Assembly (NCBI GenBank): GCA_965229765.1
Contig: CBDDJT010000003.1
Span: 1,426,001-1,490,000, forward strand
Length of the DNA stretch: 64,000 nucleotides
Reading direction: 5' to 3'
Source: ASV31 sp965229765
Lineage (GTDB): Bacteria > Pseudomonadota > Alphaproteobacteria > Rhodobacterales > Rhodobacteraceae
Part shown: positions 26,948-35,325 of the stretch, piece by piece
How the letters are laid out: every line of letters starts with the position of its first letter
How positions within the stretch are numbered: position 1 is the first letter of the stretch
Program-made: the position numbers and the translations under genes
The notes under the pieces: generated by a model
Seen by the model: only the letters and a program-made list of their open reading frames with translations
Database searches by the model: none
Told to the model about the DNA's origin: nothing

Positions 26948-27643
26948 TCAATCGGGCGCGTCGCCGTCCCGGGCCGTGCCCGGCGCTTGCCACCGCGCCA
27001 GTCCCGCCTGCCCGGCGGGCGTCAGCGCATAGACCCCGCGCGCGACGCGTTCGAACCAGCCATAATGGTCGTCCGCCATGATCCGCGTCGCCCGCGCCAC
27101 GCCGGTCGCCGACGCCACCTCTGCCCCGCGCGCGGGTCCGGCCGCCAGTTGCGCCGCGCAGCGCAGGGCATCCTGCCGGTAGGCCGTGACGATCTTGGCC
27201 CTGTGCGCGCCGCCGGTGTTGGGATCGCCCTCGCGCCGCGCGAACTCGCGCAACAGCCGCCCGCGCCGCACGGCGGACTTGCGCGGCGCATAGGGTCCCG
27301 GATCGACCAGCGGTTCCACATGCCCGTCACGCAGCCGCACCGACAAAAGCCCCAGCCCCAGCCGCCGGCACAGCGCAACGTTCGCCTGCACGGCCTTGCG
27401 CGCGCCCGCCCCGGCGGGCTGCGGCACGGCCAGATAGACCCAATCCGTCACCGCCTGCCGCGCGATACCCTGATGCACCAGCGCCAGCGTGAACCCCGTC
27501 TTCATCTCCACGATCAAGGGATCCTCGTCCCCCCGGCAGGCCACGACGTCGGCACCGCCGACCTCGGCCTTCACGACATAGCCCTGCGACTCCAGAAACG
27601 CCTTCACGGGCGCATAAAGCTCTGTCTCACGGGGGCCTGCCAT
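26948..27643 (-). CDS. DUF2161 family PD-(D/E)XK-type protein
   Basis: This 231-residue protein matches DUF2161, predicted to have a PD-(D/E)XK phosphodiesterase/nuclease fold. The N-terminal ETELYAPVKAFLESQGYVVKAEVGGADVVA segment carries the conserved Glu and Asp, followed by LIVEMKTGF with the E-x-K pair. A C-terminal winged-helix-like half follows. The Met at 27643 is preferred; a start five codons upstream at 27658 is possible. It is a single gene with no restriction-modification partner here, so a defence role is not supported. Confidence 0.85.
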   Translation of the reverse strand: MAGPRETELYAPVKAFLESQGYVVKAEVGGADVVACRGDEDPLIVEMKTGFTLALVHQGIARQAVTDWVYLAVPQPAGAGARKAVQANVALCRRLGLGLLSVRLRDGHVEPLVDPGPYAPRKSAVRRGRLLREFARREGDPNTGGAHRAKIVTAYRQDALRCAAQLAAGPARGAEVASATGVARATRIMADDHYGWFERVARGVYALTPAGQAGLARWQAPGTARDGDAPD

Positions 27644-27823
27644 GCCGCGTCCTAGCACCGCCGCACGCGGCTGTCAGCGCCCGGAATAGCGATAAACCTT
27701 CGGCCTAGGCCGCCCGATCCGACCGAAAGTCCAATTCATCCGGCCCGCCCCACGGCCCCAGATGCTGACAGGTCGCAACGACGCGACGCCAACACGCGAA
27801 ACCCAACCTCGAAAGGAAACACC

Positions 27824-28183
27824 ATGACCGGACTGATCAAACCCGCCCTGCTGGCCGCCCTGTTGATCCCTGGCGCCGCCATTGCCGCCATCAACGTCGG
27901 CGACACCGCAGGCACCAGCCCCGAGGCGATCCGCGCGGCCCTGACCGCGCAGGGGTACGAAGTGCTGCGCATCGAGACAGACGATGGCGATTTCGAGGTC
28001 GACGCCCGCATGGGCGGCACGCTTTTCGAAATTGAGGTCGCCCGATCCTCCGGTATGGTGACCGGGATCGAGATGGACGACGACCGCGAGGACGACCGCG
28101 AGGACGACGACCATGACGAAAGCGACGACGACGACGACGGCAAGGATGACGACGCGGACGGCAAGGACCGCGACGACGGCTGA
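27824..28183 (+). CDS. PepSY domain protein with acidic repeat tail
   Basis: This 119-residue secreted protein has a signal peptide (1-21), a short PepSY-like domain (about 30-85; IRAALTAQGYEVLRIETDDG) and a C-terminal tail of about 38 residues that is almost all Asp, Glu, Lys and Arg. The tail is encoded by GAC/GAG-rich DNA that could slip. Small PepSY proteins are periplasmic and often sit with cytochrome or ferric-reductase-type membrane proteins. The acidic tail could bind divalent cations, which is an inference. It heads a three-gene cluster with a membrane LuxR regulator and a flavocytochrome-like protein. Confidence 0.82.
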   Translation: MTGLIKPALLAALLIPGAAIAAINVGDTAGTSPEAIRAALTAQGYEVLRIETDDGDFEVDARMGGTLFEIEVARSSGMVTGIEMDDDREDDREDDDHDESDDDDDGKDDDADGKDRDDG

Positions 28184-28243
28184 GCCATCGCACCAACCGG
28201 GGCGGCGTTCACGCCGCCCCCCACACGAAACGGGGACACGGCC

Positions 28244-28771
28244 ATGACGCGAGCGCACATGCTCTGGGGGCTTTTTGCCATCCAGGCCCTCTGCACCGGC
28301 TACTTCGCACTGGATGTGCTGTTCGACGTCTTCGGCACCGGCACCGCGCTGGACGATATCGACACCGGCACCGGCCTGACCGACCATGACGTGGTCGAGG
28401 CCACGGTGACCCTGGCGCTGGTCCTCGGCCTTGCCTTCACCGGCAGCGAGCTTCTGCGGCTGCTGCGCCGTCAGACCCGCATGGCCGATCAGCTCAAGGT
28501 CGCATCGGGCGCCTTTGCCGACCTGCTGGACACCCGCTTTTCCGAATGGGGCCTGACCGACGCAGAGCGTGACATCGCCATCCTTGCCATCAAGGGCTAC
28601 GCGATCGCCGACATGGCCGACCTGCGCGCGACCAAGCAGGGCACGGTCAAGGCCCAATGCGCCGCGCTCTACCGCAAGGCGGGCGTGTCGGGGCGGCTGG
28701 AACTTCTCAGCCTCTTTCTCGACGACCTGATCGCCGAGGAACTCATTCCCGCCCGCGCAGGGCCGACCTGA
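28244..28771 (+). CDS. membrane-anchored LuxR-type helix-turn-helix protein
   Basis: This 175-residue protein has two hydrophobic segments near residues 5-30 and 52-75, and then a LuxR/GerE-type helix-turn-helix in the C-terminal half (LTDAERDIAILAIKGYAIADMADLRATKQGTVKAQCAALYRKAGVSGR; about 105-155). No sensor or receiver domain is visible, so it looks like a membrane-bound one-component regulator. It lies between a PepSY gene and a ferric-reductase-like gene, 60 and 21 bases away, and probably responds to an envelope signal that controls them. Confidence 0.85.
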   Translation: MTRAHMLWGLFAIQALCTGYFALDVLFDVFGTGTALDDIDTGTGLTDHDVVEATVTLALVLGLAFTGSELLRLLRRQTRMADQLKVASGAFADLLDTRFSEWGLTDAERDIAILAIKGYAIADMADLRATKQGTVKAQCAALYRKAGVSGRLELLSLFLDDLIAEELIPARAGPT

Positions 28772-28792
28772 CCCCGACCAAAGGACCCGAAG

Positions 28793-30112
28793 ATGAAACT
28801 CACCGGCCTGGCCGTCCTGATCCTGACGGCCGTCGTGATCCCCGGCGTGCTGTTCGCAAACCTGCCGCAGGTGCGCGACTCGGTGGCGCTCTTCAGCCAG
28901 TATATCGGCGCGGTGGCGCTCATCCTGATGGCCTGGGCGCAGGTCTGGGCGACACGGGCACCCGGCGTGGAAACCGTCTTCGGCGGGCTCGACCGGGTCT
29001 ATGTCCTGCACAAGTGGTCAGGCGTCGCCGCGATGGCCGCGATCCTGCTGCACGACACCATCGACGCAGAGATGGACGCGCTGGGCCGCCAGACGGCGCT
29101 TGCCGAACTGGGCGAAACGCTGGGCGAACTCAGCCTCTACGGCCTCCTGATCCTTGCGGTGATCTCGGTCGCCACCTTCATTCCCTATCACCTGTGGAAA
29201 TGGACCCATAGGGCGATGGGCGCCTTCTTTGCCGCCGGCGCGATCCATTTCCTGCTGATCCAGAAACCCTTTGCCGTGGGCGATCCGCTGGGCCTCTACA
29301 TCGCGGCGGCCTGCGGTGCGGGCCTGCTGGCCTATGGCGTCACCCTGCTGCCGCCGCGCCGCCGCGCCTATGCAGTGCGCGACGTGCGGGACACCGGCGG
29401 CGCCACGGCCATCACGCTGGCCCCCGCGGGCAAGACAGGCTTCGCCGCGCGGCCCGGGCAGTTCGCCGTGGTGTCCTTCGACGCGCCCGGCCTGTCCGAG
29501 CCGCACCCCTTCACCCTGTCGGCGCCCGTGGCGGACGACGGCAGCCTTCAGATCACCGCCAAGGCCCTTGGCGACTGGACAGCCCGCCTGCCCCGAAGCC
29601 TTGCGCCCGGCGCGACCGCACAGGTGCAGGGGCCCTTCGGCCGCTTCACCCGGCGCGACGGCACGCGGCCCGAGATCTGGATCGCGGGCGGCATCGGCAT
29701 CACCCCGTTCCTGGCCTGGGCCGAGGCGCTTGGCCCCGCCCAGACAGGCCCCATCCACCTGTTCTGGGCCGTCCGGTCCGAGGCCGAGGCGCCCCACCTC
29801 GACCGCGTCCGCGCCGCCGCCGCCGCACAGCCGGCCCTGACCCTGACCCTCGTGGCGTCGGACGCCGGCGAAAGGCTGACGGCAGAGCGCATCGCCGAAA
29901 CCGCCGATCCCGCCGGCGCGCGCGTTGCGTTCTGCGGCCCCGCCACCCTGCGCCGCGCCCTTCAGCAGGGCCTTGCCAGCCACGGCGTCACCCCCCGCGC
30001 CTTCCACTACGAGGAGTTCGAGTTCCGCACCGGCATCGGCCTGCGCCGCCTTGCCGCCTGGATCGGGGCACGCCTTGCCGACCGCGCCTTGCCCACGCGG
30101 CAGAACGGCTAG
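28793..30112 (+). CDS. ferric reductase-like transmembrane flavoprotein
   Basis: This 439-residue protein has about six transmembrane helices (1-210) with paired histidines (His73, His87, His139, His152) placed to bind two b-type haems. A cytoplasmic FNR-like half follows (200-439). The flavin motif HPFTLSAP and the nucleotide motif GGIGITPFLAW are clear. Homologues reduce ferric iron or feed electrons across the membrane from NAD(P)H. With a periplasmic PepSY partner and a membrane regulator it may form a regulated transmembrane electron-transfer module. The acceptor is unknown. Confidence 0.88.
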   Translation: MKLTGLAVLILTAVVIPGVLFANLPQVRDSVALFSQYIGAVALILMAWAQVWATRAPGVETVFGGLDRVYVLHKWSGVAAMAAILLHDTIDAEMDALGRQTALAELGETLGELSLYGLLILAVISVATFIPYHLWKWTHRAMGAFFAAGAIHFLLIQKPFAVGDPLGLYIAAACGAGLLAYGVTLLPPRRRAYAVRDVRDTGGATAITLAPAGKTGFAARPGQFAVVSFDAPGLSEPHPFTLSAPVADDGSLQITAKALGDWTARLPRSLAPGATAQVQGPFGRFTRRDGTRPEIWIAGGIGITPFLAWAEALGPAQTGPIHLFWAVRSEAEAPHLDRVRAAAAAQPALTLTLVASDAGERLTAERIAETADPAGARVAFCGPATLRRALQQGLASHGVTPRAFHYEEFEFRTGIGLRRLAAWIGARLADRALPTRQNG

Positions 30113-30232
30113 GGCAAGCCATGCGCCGACCGCATGGCCCCTTGCCGCGCTGCGGCAATTCCGGGGCCTGACATTCCCGCGCCGCTTCGCTAAGACGCGC
30201 GGGAAACGCCACACCAATCCGGACCCATTCCC

Positions 30233-31153
30233 ATGACCACCAAGGTTTTCGGCCACAAGGCCCCCGACACCGATTCCACCGGCTCGCCCATCATCTGGGC
30301 CTGGTACCTCAACGAGGTGCGCGGCACCAAGGCCGAGGCCGTCCTGCTGGGCGAACCCAACACCGAGGCCGCCTTTGTCCTGACCCGCTGGGACCTGCCC
30401 AAGCCCGCCATCGTGGACGCCATCGACGACGGCACGCCCGTGGTGATCGTCGACACCAACAACCCCGCCGAACTGCCCGCCAACGTCAACGCGATGGACA
30501 TCCAGGCCATCATCGACCACCACAAGCTGGTCGGCGGGCTGGAAACCAGGGGGCCCATCGACATCACCGTGCGCCCGCTGGCCTGCACCGCCACCATCAT
30601 GCACGACCTGATGGGCGCCGATGCCGCGCAGATGCCCGACTGGGTCAAGGGCACCATGCTGTCGTGCATCCTGTCGGACACACTGGAATTCCGCAGCCCC
30701 ACCACCACGCCCACCGACAAGGCGCTGGCCGAGAAGCTGGCGGGCGACCTGGGCCTGTCGATCCCCGACTACGCGGCAGAGATGTTCGCCGCCAAGTCCG
30801 ACGTCTCGGCCTTCTCGGATGCCGAGCTGCTGCGCATGGACAGCAAGGAATACGAGGTCGCGGGCACCAAGTTCCGCGTCAGCGTGCTTGAGACCACCGC
30901 GCCCAAGGTCGTGCTGGACCGCAAGGACAGCCTGATGACCAGCATGGCCGACGTCGCCGCCGAGGATGGCGTCGATCAGGTGCTTCTGTTCGTCGTGGAC
31001 ATCCTGAACGAGGAAGCCACGCTTCTGATCCCCAACGACCTTGTCCGCACTCTGGCCGGGAAAAGCTTTGGCGCCACCGCCACCGGCGACACCGTCGTCC
31101 TGCCCGGCGTGATGAGCCGCAAGAAGCAGATCATCCCGGTCCTCGCCCTCTGA
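30233..31153 (+). CDS. ppaC: manganese-dependent inorganic pyrophosphatase
   Basis: This 306-residue family II (DHH) pyrophosphatase hydrolyses PPi to phosphate. The N-terminal GHKAPDTDS motif supplies metal ligands His8, Asp12 and Asp14, the DHH motif is IIDHHKLVGG, and the C-terminal SRKKQIIP carries the family's SRKKQ motif. No CBS domains are inserted, so it is the simple form. Sulfate activation elsewhere in the window (Sat) produces PPi that this enzyme could remove. Confidence 0.94.
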   Translation: MTTKVFGHKAPDTDSTGSPIIWAWYLNEVRGTKAEAVLLGEPNTEAAFVLTRWDLPKPAIVDAIDDGTPVVIVDTNNPAELPANVNAMDIQAIIDHHKLVGGLETRGPIDITVRPLACTATIMHDLMGADAAQMPDWVKGTMLSCILSDTLEFRSPTTTPTDKALAEKLAGDLGLSIPDYAAEMFAAKSDVSAFSDAELLRMDSKEYEVAGTKFRVSVLETTAPKVVLDRKDSLMTSMADVAAEDGVDQVLLFVVDILNEEATLLIPNDLVRTLAGKSFGATATGDTVVLPGVMSRKKQIIPVLAL

Positions 31154-31157
31154 CGGG

Positions 31158-31202
31158 CAAGAGTTTTGGAAAACTCTTGGCAAGACCCCGTGCGGGGTCT
31201 TG
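31158..31202. repeat. paired inverted repeats (A-B palindrome cassette)
   Basis: Unit A (31158-31179) has 10-bp arms CAAGAGTTTT/AAAACTCTTG around GG. One base later, unit B (31181-31202) has arms CAAGACCCCG/CGGGGTCTTG around TG. The order (AT-core unit then GC-core unit) matches units 2 and 3 at 18886-18931. It lies between ppaC and the HAD gene on the same strand. Confidence 0.85.
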
Positions 31203-31227
31203 CCCCCTCTCCCCCGAAAGGCGCGCC

Positions 31228-32112
31228 ATGACCACGATCCTGACCTCGCTCGACGAGATCGCAGAACGCTATGACGTGGTGCTGTGCGACCTCTGGGGCT
31301 GCCTGCACAACGGCGTCACCGCCTATCCCGCCGCGGTCGAGGCGCTGCGCCGCTTCAAGGCGCGCGGCGGCACCGTGGTCCTTCTGACCAACGCGCCCCG
31401 CCCGCGCGCCAGCGTGGCCCGGCAACTCGCGCGCATGGACGTGCCAGAGGATTGCTGGGACGTCATCGTCACCTCGGGCGACAGCGCCCGCGCCGCGATG
31501 TTCGAGGGCGCGGTGGGCACCCGCGTCTACTTCATCGGCGAACCCCACGACGTGGCCTTTTTCGACCCGATGGAGCTTTTGGCCGACGCGCCGATCATCG
31601 CCCGCGTGCCCCTGCAAGAGGCCGAAGGCATCGTCTGCACCGGCCCCTTCGACGCCCATGCCGACCCGTCCGTGAACCGCGCCGATTTCCTCTATGCCAA
31701 GCAGAAGGGCCTGAAGCTGCTTTGCGCCAACCCCGACCTCGTGGTGGACCGCGGCGAAAGCCGCGAATGGTGCGCCGGGGCGCTGGCCGCGCTCTATACA
31801 GAGATGGGCGGCGAAAGCCTTTATTTCGGCAAGCCGCATCCGCCAATCTACGATCTGGCGCGCCGGAGGCTGGCGGCCATGGACCGCAGCACCCCCGACG
31901 AACGCATCCTGTGCATCGGCGACGGCGTGCACACCGACGTGCGCGGCGCGATGGGCGAGGACATGGACGCGCTCTTCATCACCGGCGGGCTGGCGGCGGC
32001 GGACACCCGGACCGCGCCACGCCCCGACGCAAACCCCGCCCCGGACGCGCTGGCCGCCTATCTCGACGCCGCCGGCGAGGCGCCGGATTTCGCCATCGGC
32101 TTCCTGCGCTGA
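31228..32112 (+). CDS. TIGR01459 family HAD-type hydrolase
   Basis: This 294-residue subclass IIA HAD phosphatase (NagD-like) has motif I LCDLWGCLHNG (one Asp replaced by Trp-Gly, as seen in this family), motif II LLTNAP and motif IV CIGDGVHTDVRGA. The start follows GAAAGG. Such proteins are often annotated only by family; the natural phosphate ester is unknown. It follows the A-B palindrome cassette by 25 bases. Confidence 0.9.
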   Translation: MTTILTSLDEIAERYDVVLCDLWGCLHNGVTAYPAAVEALRRFKARGGTVVLLTNAPRPRASVARQLARMDVPEDCWDVIVTSGDSARAAMFEGAVGTRVYFIGEPHDVAFFDPMELLADAPIIARVPLQEAEGIVCTGPFDAHADPSVNRADFLYAKQKGLKLLCANPDLVVDRGESREWCAGALAALYTEMGGESLYFGKPHPPIYDLARRRLAAMDRSTPDERILCIGDGVHTDVRGAMGEDMDALFITGGLAAADTRTAPRPDANPAPDALAAYLDAAGEAPDFAIGFLR

Positions 32113-32187
32113 GGCGACAGCGGAAACGGGGAAAGCAACATAGTTGCGCCCCGGGGCGCCTGTGCGTCAAAAAATTACCCTGTGGGA

Positions 32188-32216
32188 TTGCCCCAGCCCC
32201 GCCCGGGCGTTATGTT
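32188..32216 (+). promoter_or_regulatory. candidate promoter of the MaoC gene
   Basis: TTGCCC, a 17-base spacer and TATGTT lie about 30 bases before the ATG at 32246, with AT-rich DNA upstream (32168-32177). A 14-bp perfect GC palindrome, half site GCGCCCC, lies at 32146-32159. Confidence 0.4.
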
Positions 32217-32245
32217 GCAGCGCAGCATATACCCGGGAGAGTCGG

Positions 32246-32689
32246 ATGCTCGACAACATGCCACGCGGCACGATCTGCATCGAGGACATCGAAATCGGAA
32301 TGCGCCGCCACCTGCTCAAAGAGGTGACGGACCGCGATATCGAGCTTTTTGCAGAGGTCTCGACAGACCGCAATCCGGTGCATCTGGACGACGACTACGC
32401 CCATGACACCATCTTCGAGGGCCGGATCGCCCACGGGATGCTGACCGCCGCGCTCATCAGCGCGGTGATCGGCGAGCAGCTTCCGGGTCACGGCACCGTC
32501 TACATGGGCCAGTCGCTCAGGTTCATCGCGCCCGTCCGTCCCGGCGACCTGGTCCGCGCCGAGGTCGAGGTGACCGCGATCAACCATGCCAAGCGCCGTG
32601 TCACCCTTGAATGTCACTGCGCCGTGGGCGATAGGATCGTTCTGAAGGGCGAGGCGCTGGTGATGGCGCCCAGCCGGAAATTCGACTGA
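32246..32689 (+). CDS. MaoC family dehydratase
   Basis: This 147-residue hot-dog-fold protein has the hydratase-2 motif (D-x-N-P-V-H-x-D, here DRNPVHLDDDYA), followed by the HGML substrate-tunnel motif. It hydrates or dehydrates enoyl-CoA-type substrates. The ATG follows GGGAGAG. Immediate neighbours give no pathway clue, though ribF follows by 38 bases. Confidence 0.92.
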   Translation: MLDNMPRGTICIEDIEIGMRRHLLKEVTDRDIELFAEVSTDRNPVHLDDDYAHDTIFEGRIAHGMLTAALISAVIGEQLPGHGTVYMGQSLRFIAPVRPGDLVRAEVEVTAINHAKRRVTLECHCAVGDRIVLKGEALVMAPSRKFD

Positions 32690-32727
32690 CGGGCAGCGGG
32701 CGCCCCCCGCGCGCGGACCGGGGGACG

Positions 32728-33666
32728 ATGCAGACCTTCACAGACTGGACAGGGCTTGCGCCGCGGGACAGGGGCGCCGTGGCCGCCATCGGCAACTTCG
32801 ATGGCGTGCACATCGGTCACCAGGCCGTGATCGCGCAGGCGCGCGACCTCGCCCGCGCGCGGGGCGTTCCCCTTGGCGTCATGACGTTCGAGCCGCACCC
32901 GCGCGAGGTCTTCGCCCCCGACGCCCCCCCGTTCCGCCTGATGAACGCCGAGGCGCGCGCCCACCGTCTGAAAAAGCTCGCGGTAGATCACCTCTATGAA
33001 CTGCCCTTCGGCCCCGCGCTGTCCGGCCTGTCGCCCCGGGACTTCGCGCAACAGGTCATCGCCGATGGCCTTGGCCTGTCACACGTGGTCGTCGGCAGCG
33101 ACTTTCACTTCGGAAAGGGCCGCGCCGGAAGCCCCGCCGACCTGCGGACACTTGGCGCGGAACTGGGCTTCGGCGTGACGCTGGCCGACCTGGTGCACAC
33201 CGGCGGGGTCGAGGTGTCGTCAACCTCGATCCGCCAGGCTTTGGCCAAGGGCCGCCCGCGCGATGCCGCCGCCATGCTGGGGCACTGGCACCGCATAGAG
33301 GGCCCGGTGCTGCACGGCGAAAAGCGCGGCCGCGAGCTTGGCTATCCCACGGCCAACATGTCGATCACCGGCCTGCACCCGCCCCGCTTCGGGGTCTATG
33401 CCGTGCTGGTCGACGTCCTGTCGGGCCCCAGCGCCGGCACGTGGCACGGCGCCGCCTCGGTCGGCATCCGGCCGATGTTCGGCGACAACCTGCCAAACAT
33501 CGAAACTTTCCTCTTCGACTTCACCGGCGATCTTTATGGCACCCACCTGTCGGTCGCGCTGGTGGATTTCCTGCGGCCCGAGGAACGATTTGACAGCCTT
33601 GACGCCCTGATCGACCAGATGGACCTCGACTGCCGGCGCGCCCGCGACATCCTTTCGTCGCTTTAG
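32728..33666 (+). CDS. ribF: bifunctional riboflavin kinase/FAD synthetase
   Basis: This 312-residue enzyme makes FMN and FAD from riboflavin. The N-terminal adenylyltransferase domain has GNFDGVHIGHQAVI (nucleotidyltransferase HxGH-type motif), and the C-terminal kinase domain has the GYPTANM motif and the SVGIRPMF region. The length is normal for the bifunctional form. Confidence 0.96.
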   Translation: MQTFTDWTGLAPRDRGAVAAIGNFDGVHIGHQAVIAQARDLARARGVPLGVMTFEPHPREVFAPDAPPFRLMNAEARAHRLKKLAVDHLYELPFGPALSGLSPRDFAQQVIADGLGLSHVVVGSDFHFGKGRAGSPADLRTLGAELGFGVTLADLVHTGGVEVSSTSIRQALAKGRPRDAAAMLGHWHRIEGPVLHGEKRGRELGYPTANMSITGLHPPRFGVYAVLVDVLSGPSAGTWHGAASVGIRPMFGDNLPNIETFLFDFTGDLYGTHLSVALVDFLRPEERFDSLDALIDQMDLDCRRARDILSSL

Positions 33667-33703
33667 CCCTTTCGGTCCCCAGCAACCCCGCTACGGTAGC
33701 CCG

Positions 33704-34174
33704 ATGAACGACCCGATCCGCCGCGATGGCCTGCGTGACCGCTTCTGGGAACACGTGCCCCTGAAAAACATGTCGACCCGCGAATGGGAGGCATTGTGCG
33801 ACGGCTGCGGCAAATGCTGCCTGAACAAGCTCGAAGACCCCGACACGCAGGAAATCGCCTTTACGCGCGTGGCCTGCCGCCTGCTGGACGACGACACCTG
33901 CCGCTGCGCCCAGTACGAGATCCGGCGCCAGTTCGTGCCCGACTGCGTGACGCTGACACCGGACACGATCGGCAAGGTTATCTACTGGATGCCCACCACC
34001 TGCGCCTATCGCCTGCTGTACGAGGGCAAGCCGCTGTACGGCTGGCACCCGCTGATCTCGGGCACGCCGGACAGCGTCCATGATGCCGGCGTCTCGGTGC
34101 GTGGCCTGACGGTGCCGGAATTCGAAGTGCCCGAAGAAGACTGGGAAGACCACATCATCGAGGAGCCGCTCTGA
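33704..34174 (+). CDS. YcgN family cysteine cluster protein
   Basis: This 156-residue protein has a conserved cysteine cluster: CDGCGKCC near residues 27-34, CRLLDDDTCRC around 60-70 and a later CVTL. The pattern suggests Zn or Fe-S binding, as in the YcgN/YkgJ family. It overlaps the threonine aldolase start by one base, so the two are co-expressed. The function of YcgN is unknown. Confidence 0.9.
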   Translation: MNDPIRRDGLRDRFWEHVPLKNMSTREWEALCDGCGKCCLNKLEDPDTQEIAFTRVACRLLDDDTCRCAQYEIRRQFVPDCVTLTPDTIGKVIYWMPTTCAYRLLYEGKPLYGWHPLISGTPDSVHDAGVSVRGLTVPEFEVPEEDWEDHIIEEPL

Positions 34175-35223
34175 TGTATTTCGCCTCCGACAACACAGCC
34201 CCCGCCCATCCCGCCGTGATGCAGGCCCTGTCCGACGCCAACGCGGGATATGCCATGCCCTACGGCAACGACCCGATCATGGAGCGTGTGCGCGCCGCCA
34301 TCCGCAACACGTTCGAGGCGCCAGAGGCGGCTGTCTACCTTGTCGCCACCGGGACGGCGGCCAATGCCCTGTCGCTCGCGTGCTACTGCCCGCCGTGGGC
34401 TTCGGTGTTCTGCCACCGGGTCTCGCACATCGAGCAGGACGAATGCGGCGCGCCCGAGTTCTACACCGGCGGTGCCAAGCTTGTGCTGGTCGGGGGCGAG
34501 GACGGGCGCATGGACCCCGGCGAACTGGCGCGCACCATCGGCTTTGCCGGGCGCGGCGGCGTCCACAACGTCCAGCGCGGCATGGTCTCGATCACCAACT
34601 CGACAGAGGCCGGCGGCGTCTATACCCCCGCCCAGGTGGCAGAGATCGCGGCGATCGCGCACGAACATGACCTGCCCGTCCACATGGACGGCGCGCGCTT
34701 TGCCAACGCGCTAACGGCCACCAACGCCAGCCCCGCCGACATGACATGGCGCGCGGGCATCGACGTGCTCAGCTTCGGCGGCACGAAGAACGGCGCGATG
34801 GGGGTCGAGGCCGTGGTGCTCTTCGACGCCGAAAAGGCGTGGGAGTTCGAGTTGCGGCGCAAGCGCGGCGGACATCTCTTTTCCAAGCACCGCTACCTGT
34901 CCGCCCAGATGGATGCCTATCTTGCCGACGGCCTGTGGCTCGACCTCGCCCGCGCCGCGAACGCCGCCGCGCAGCGCCTGTCGCAGGGCATCGTCAAGGC
35001 CGGCGGCACCCTTCTGCACCCGACCCAGGCCAACGCCGTCTTCGCCGCATGGCCCCGCGACGGCCACCGCCGCGCGCAGGACGCCGGCGCGGCCTACTAC
35101 CTGTGGCCCTTCGGCCAGTCCATGGACGGCCCCGGCGACGAACACCTCTCGGCCCGGCTGGTGTGCAGCTGGTGCACCACCGACGCCGACATCGACACCT
35201 TCCTCGGCCACGTCGCGGGCTAG
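34174..35223 (+). CDS. low-specificity L-threonine aldolase
   Basis: This 349-residue PLP fold-type I enzyme cleaves threonine or allo-threonine to glycine and acetaldehyde. The PLP lysine is Lys205 in FGGTKNGAMG, the aspartate binding the pyridine N is in MDGARFANAL, and FASDNTAP is the conserved N-terminal motif. The start (TGATG) overlaps the YcgN stop. The stereochemical preference cannot be read from sequence. Confidence 0.92.
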   Translation: MYFASDNTAPAHPAVMQALSDANAGYAMPYGNDPIMERVRAAIRNTFEAPEAAVYLVATGTAANALSLACYCPPWASVFCHRVSHIEQDECGAPEFYTGGAKLVLVGGEDGRMDPGELARTIGFAGRGGVHNVQRGMVSITNSTEAGGVYTPAQVAEIAAIAHEHDLPVHMDGARFANALTATNASPADMTWRAGIDVLSFGGTKNGAMGVEAVVLFDAEKAWEFELRRKRGGHLFSKHRYLSAQMDAYLADGLWLDLARAANAAAQRLSQGIVKAGGTLLHPTQANAVFAAWPRDGHRRAQDAGAAYYLWPFGQSMDGPGDEHLSARLVCSWCTTDADIDTFLGHVAG

Positions 35224-35325
35224 ACGCGGTCCGCACCGGCACAGGTTGCCCAAGCCCCGGCTTTGGATCAGTCTTGCAGGGCGCCGCACGCCCGCGGCGC
35301 CGATTGCCGGGGGGCGGGTGCGCCC

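Noticed and set aside
26948..27643. Restriction or antiphage nuclease (DUF2161)
   Set aside because: Only a lone predicted PD-(D/E)XK fold protein; no methyltransferase, helicase or other defence partner is adjacent.
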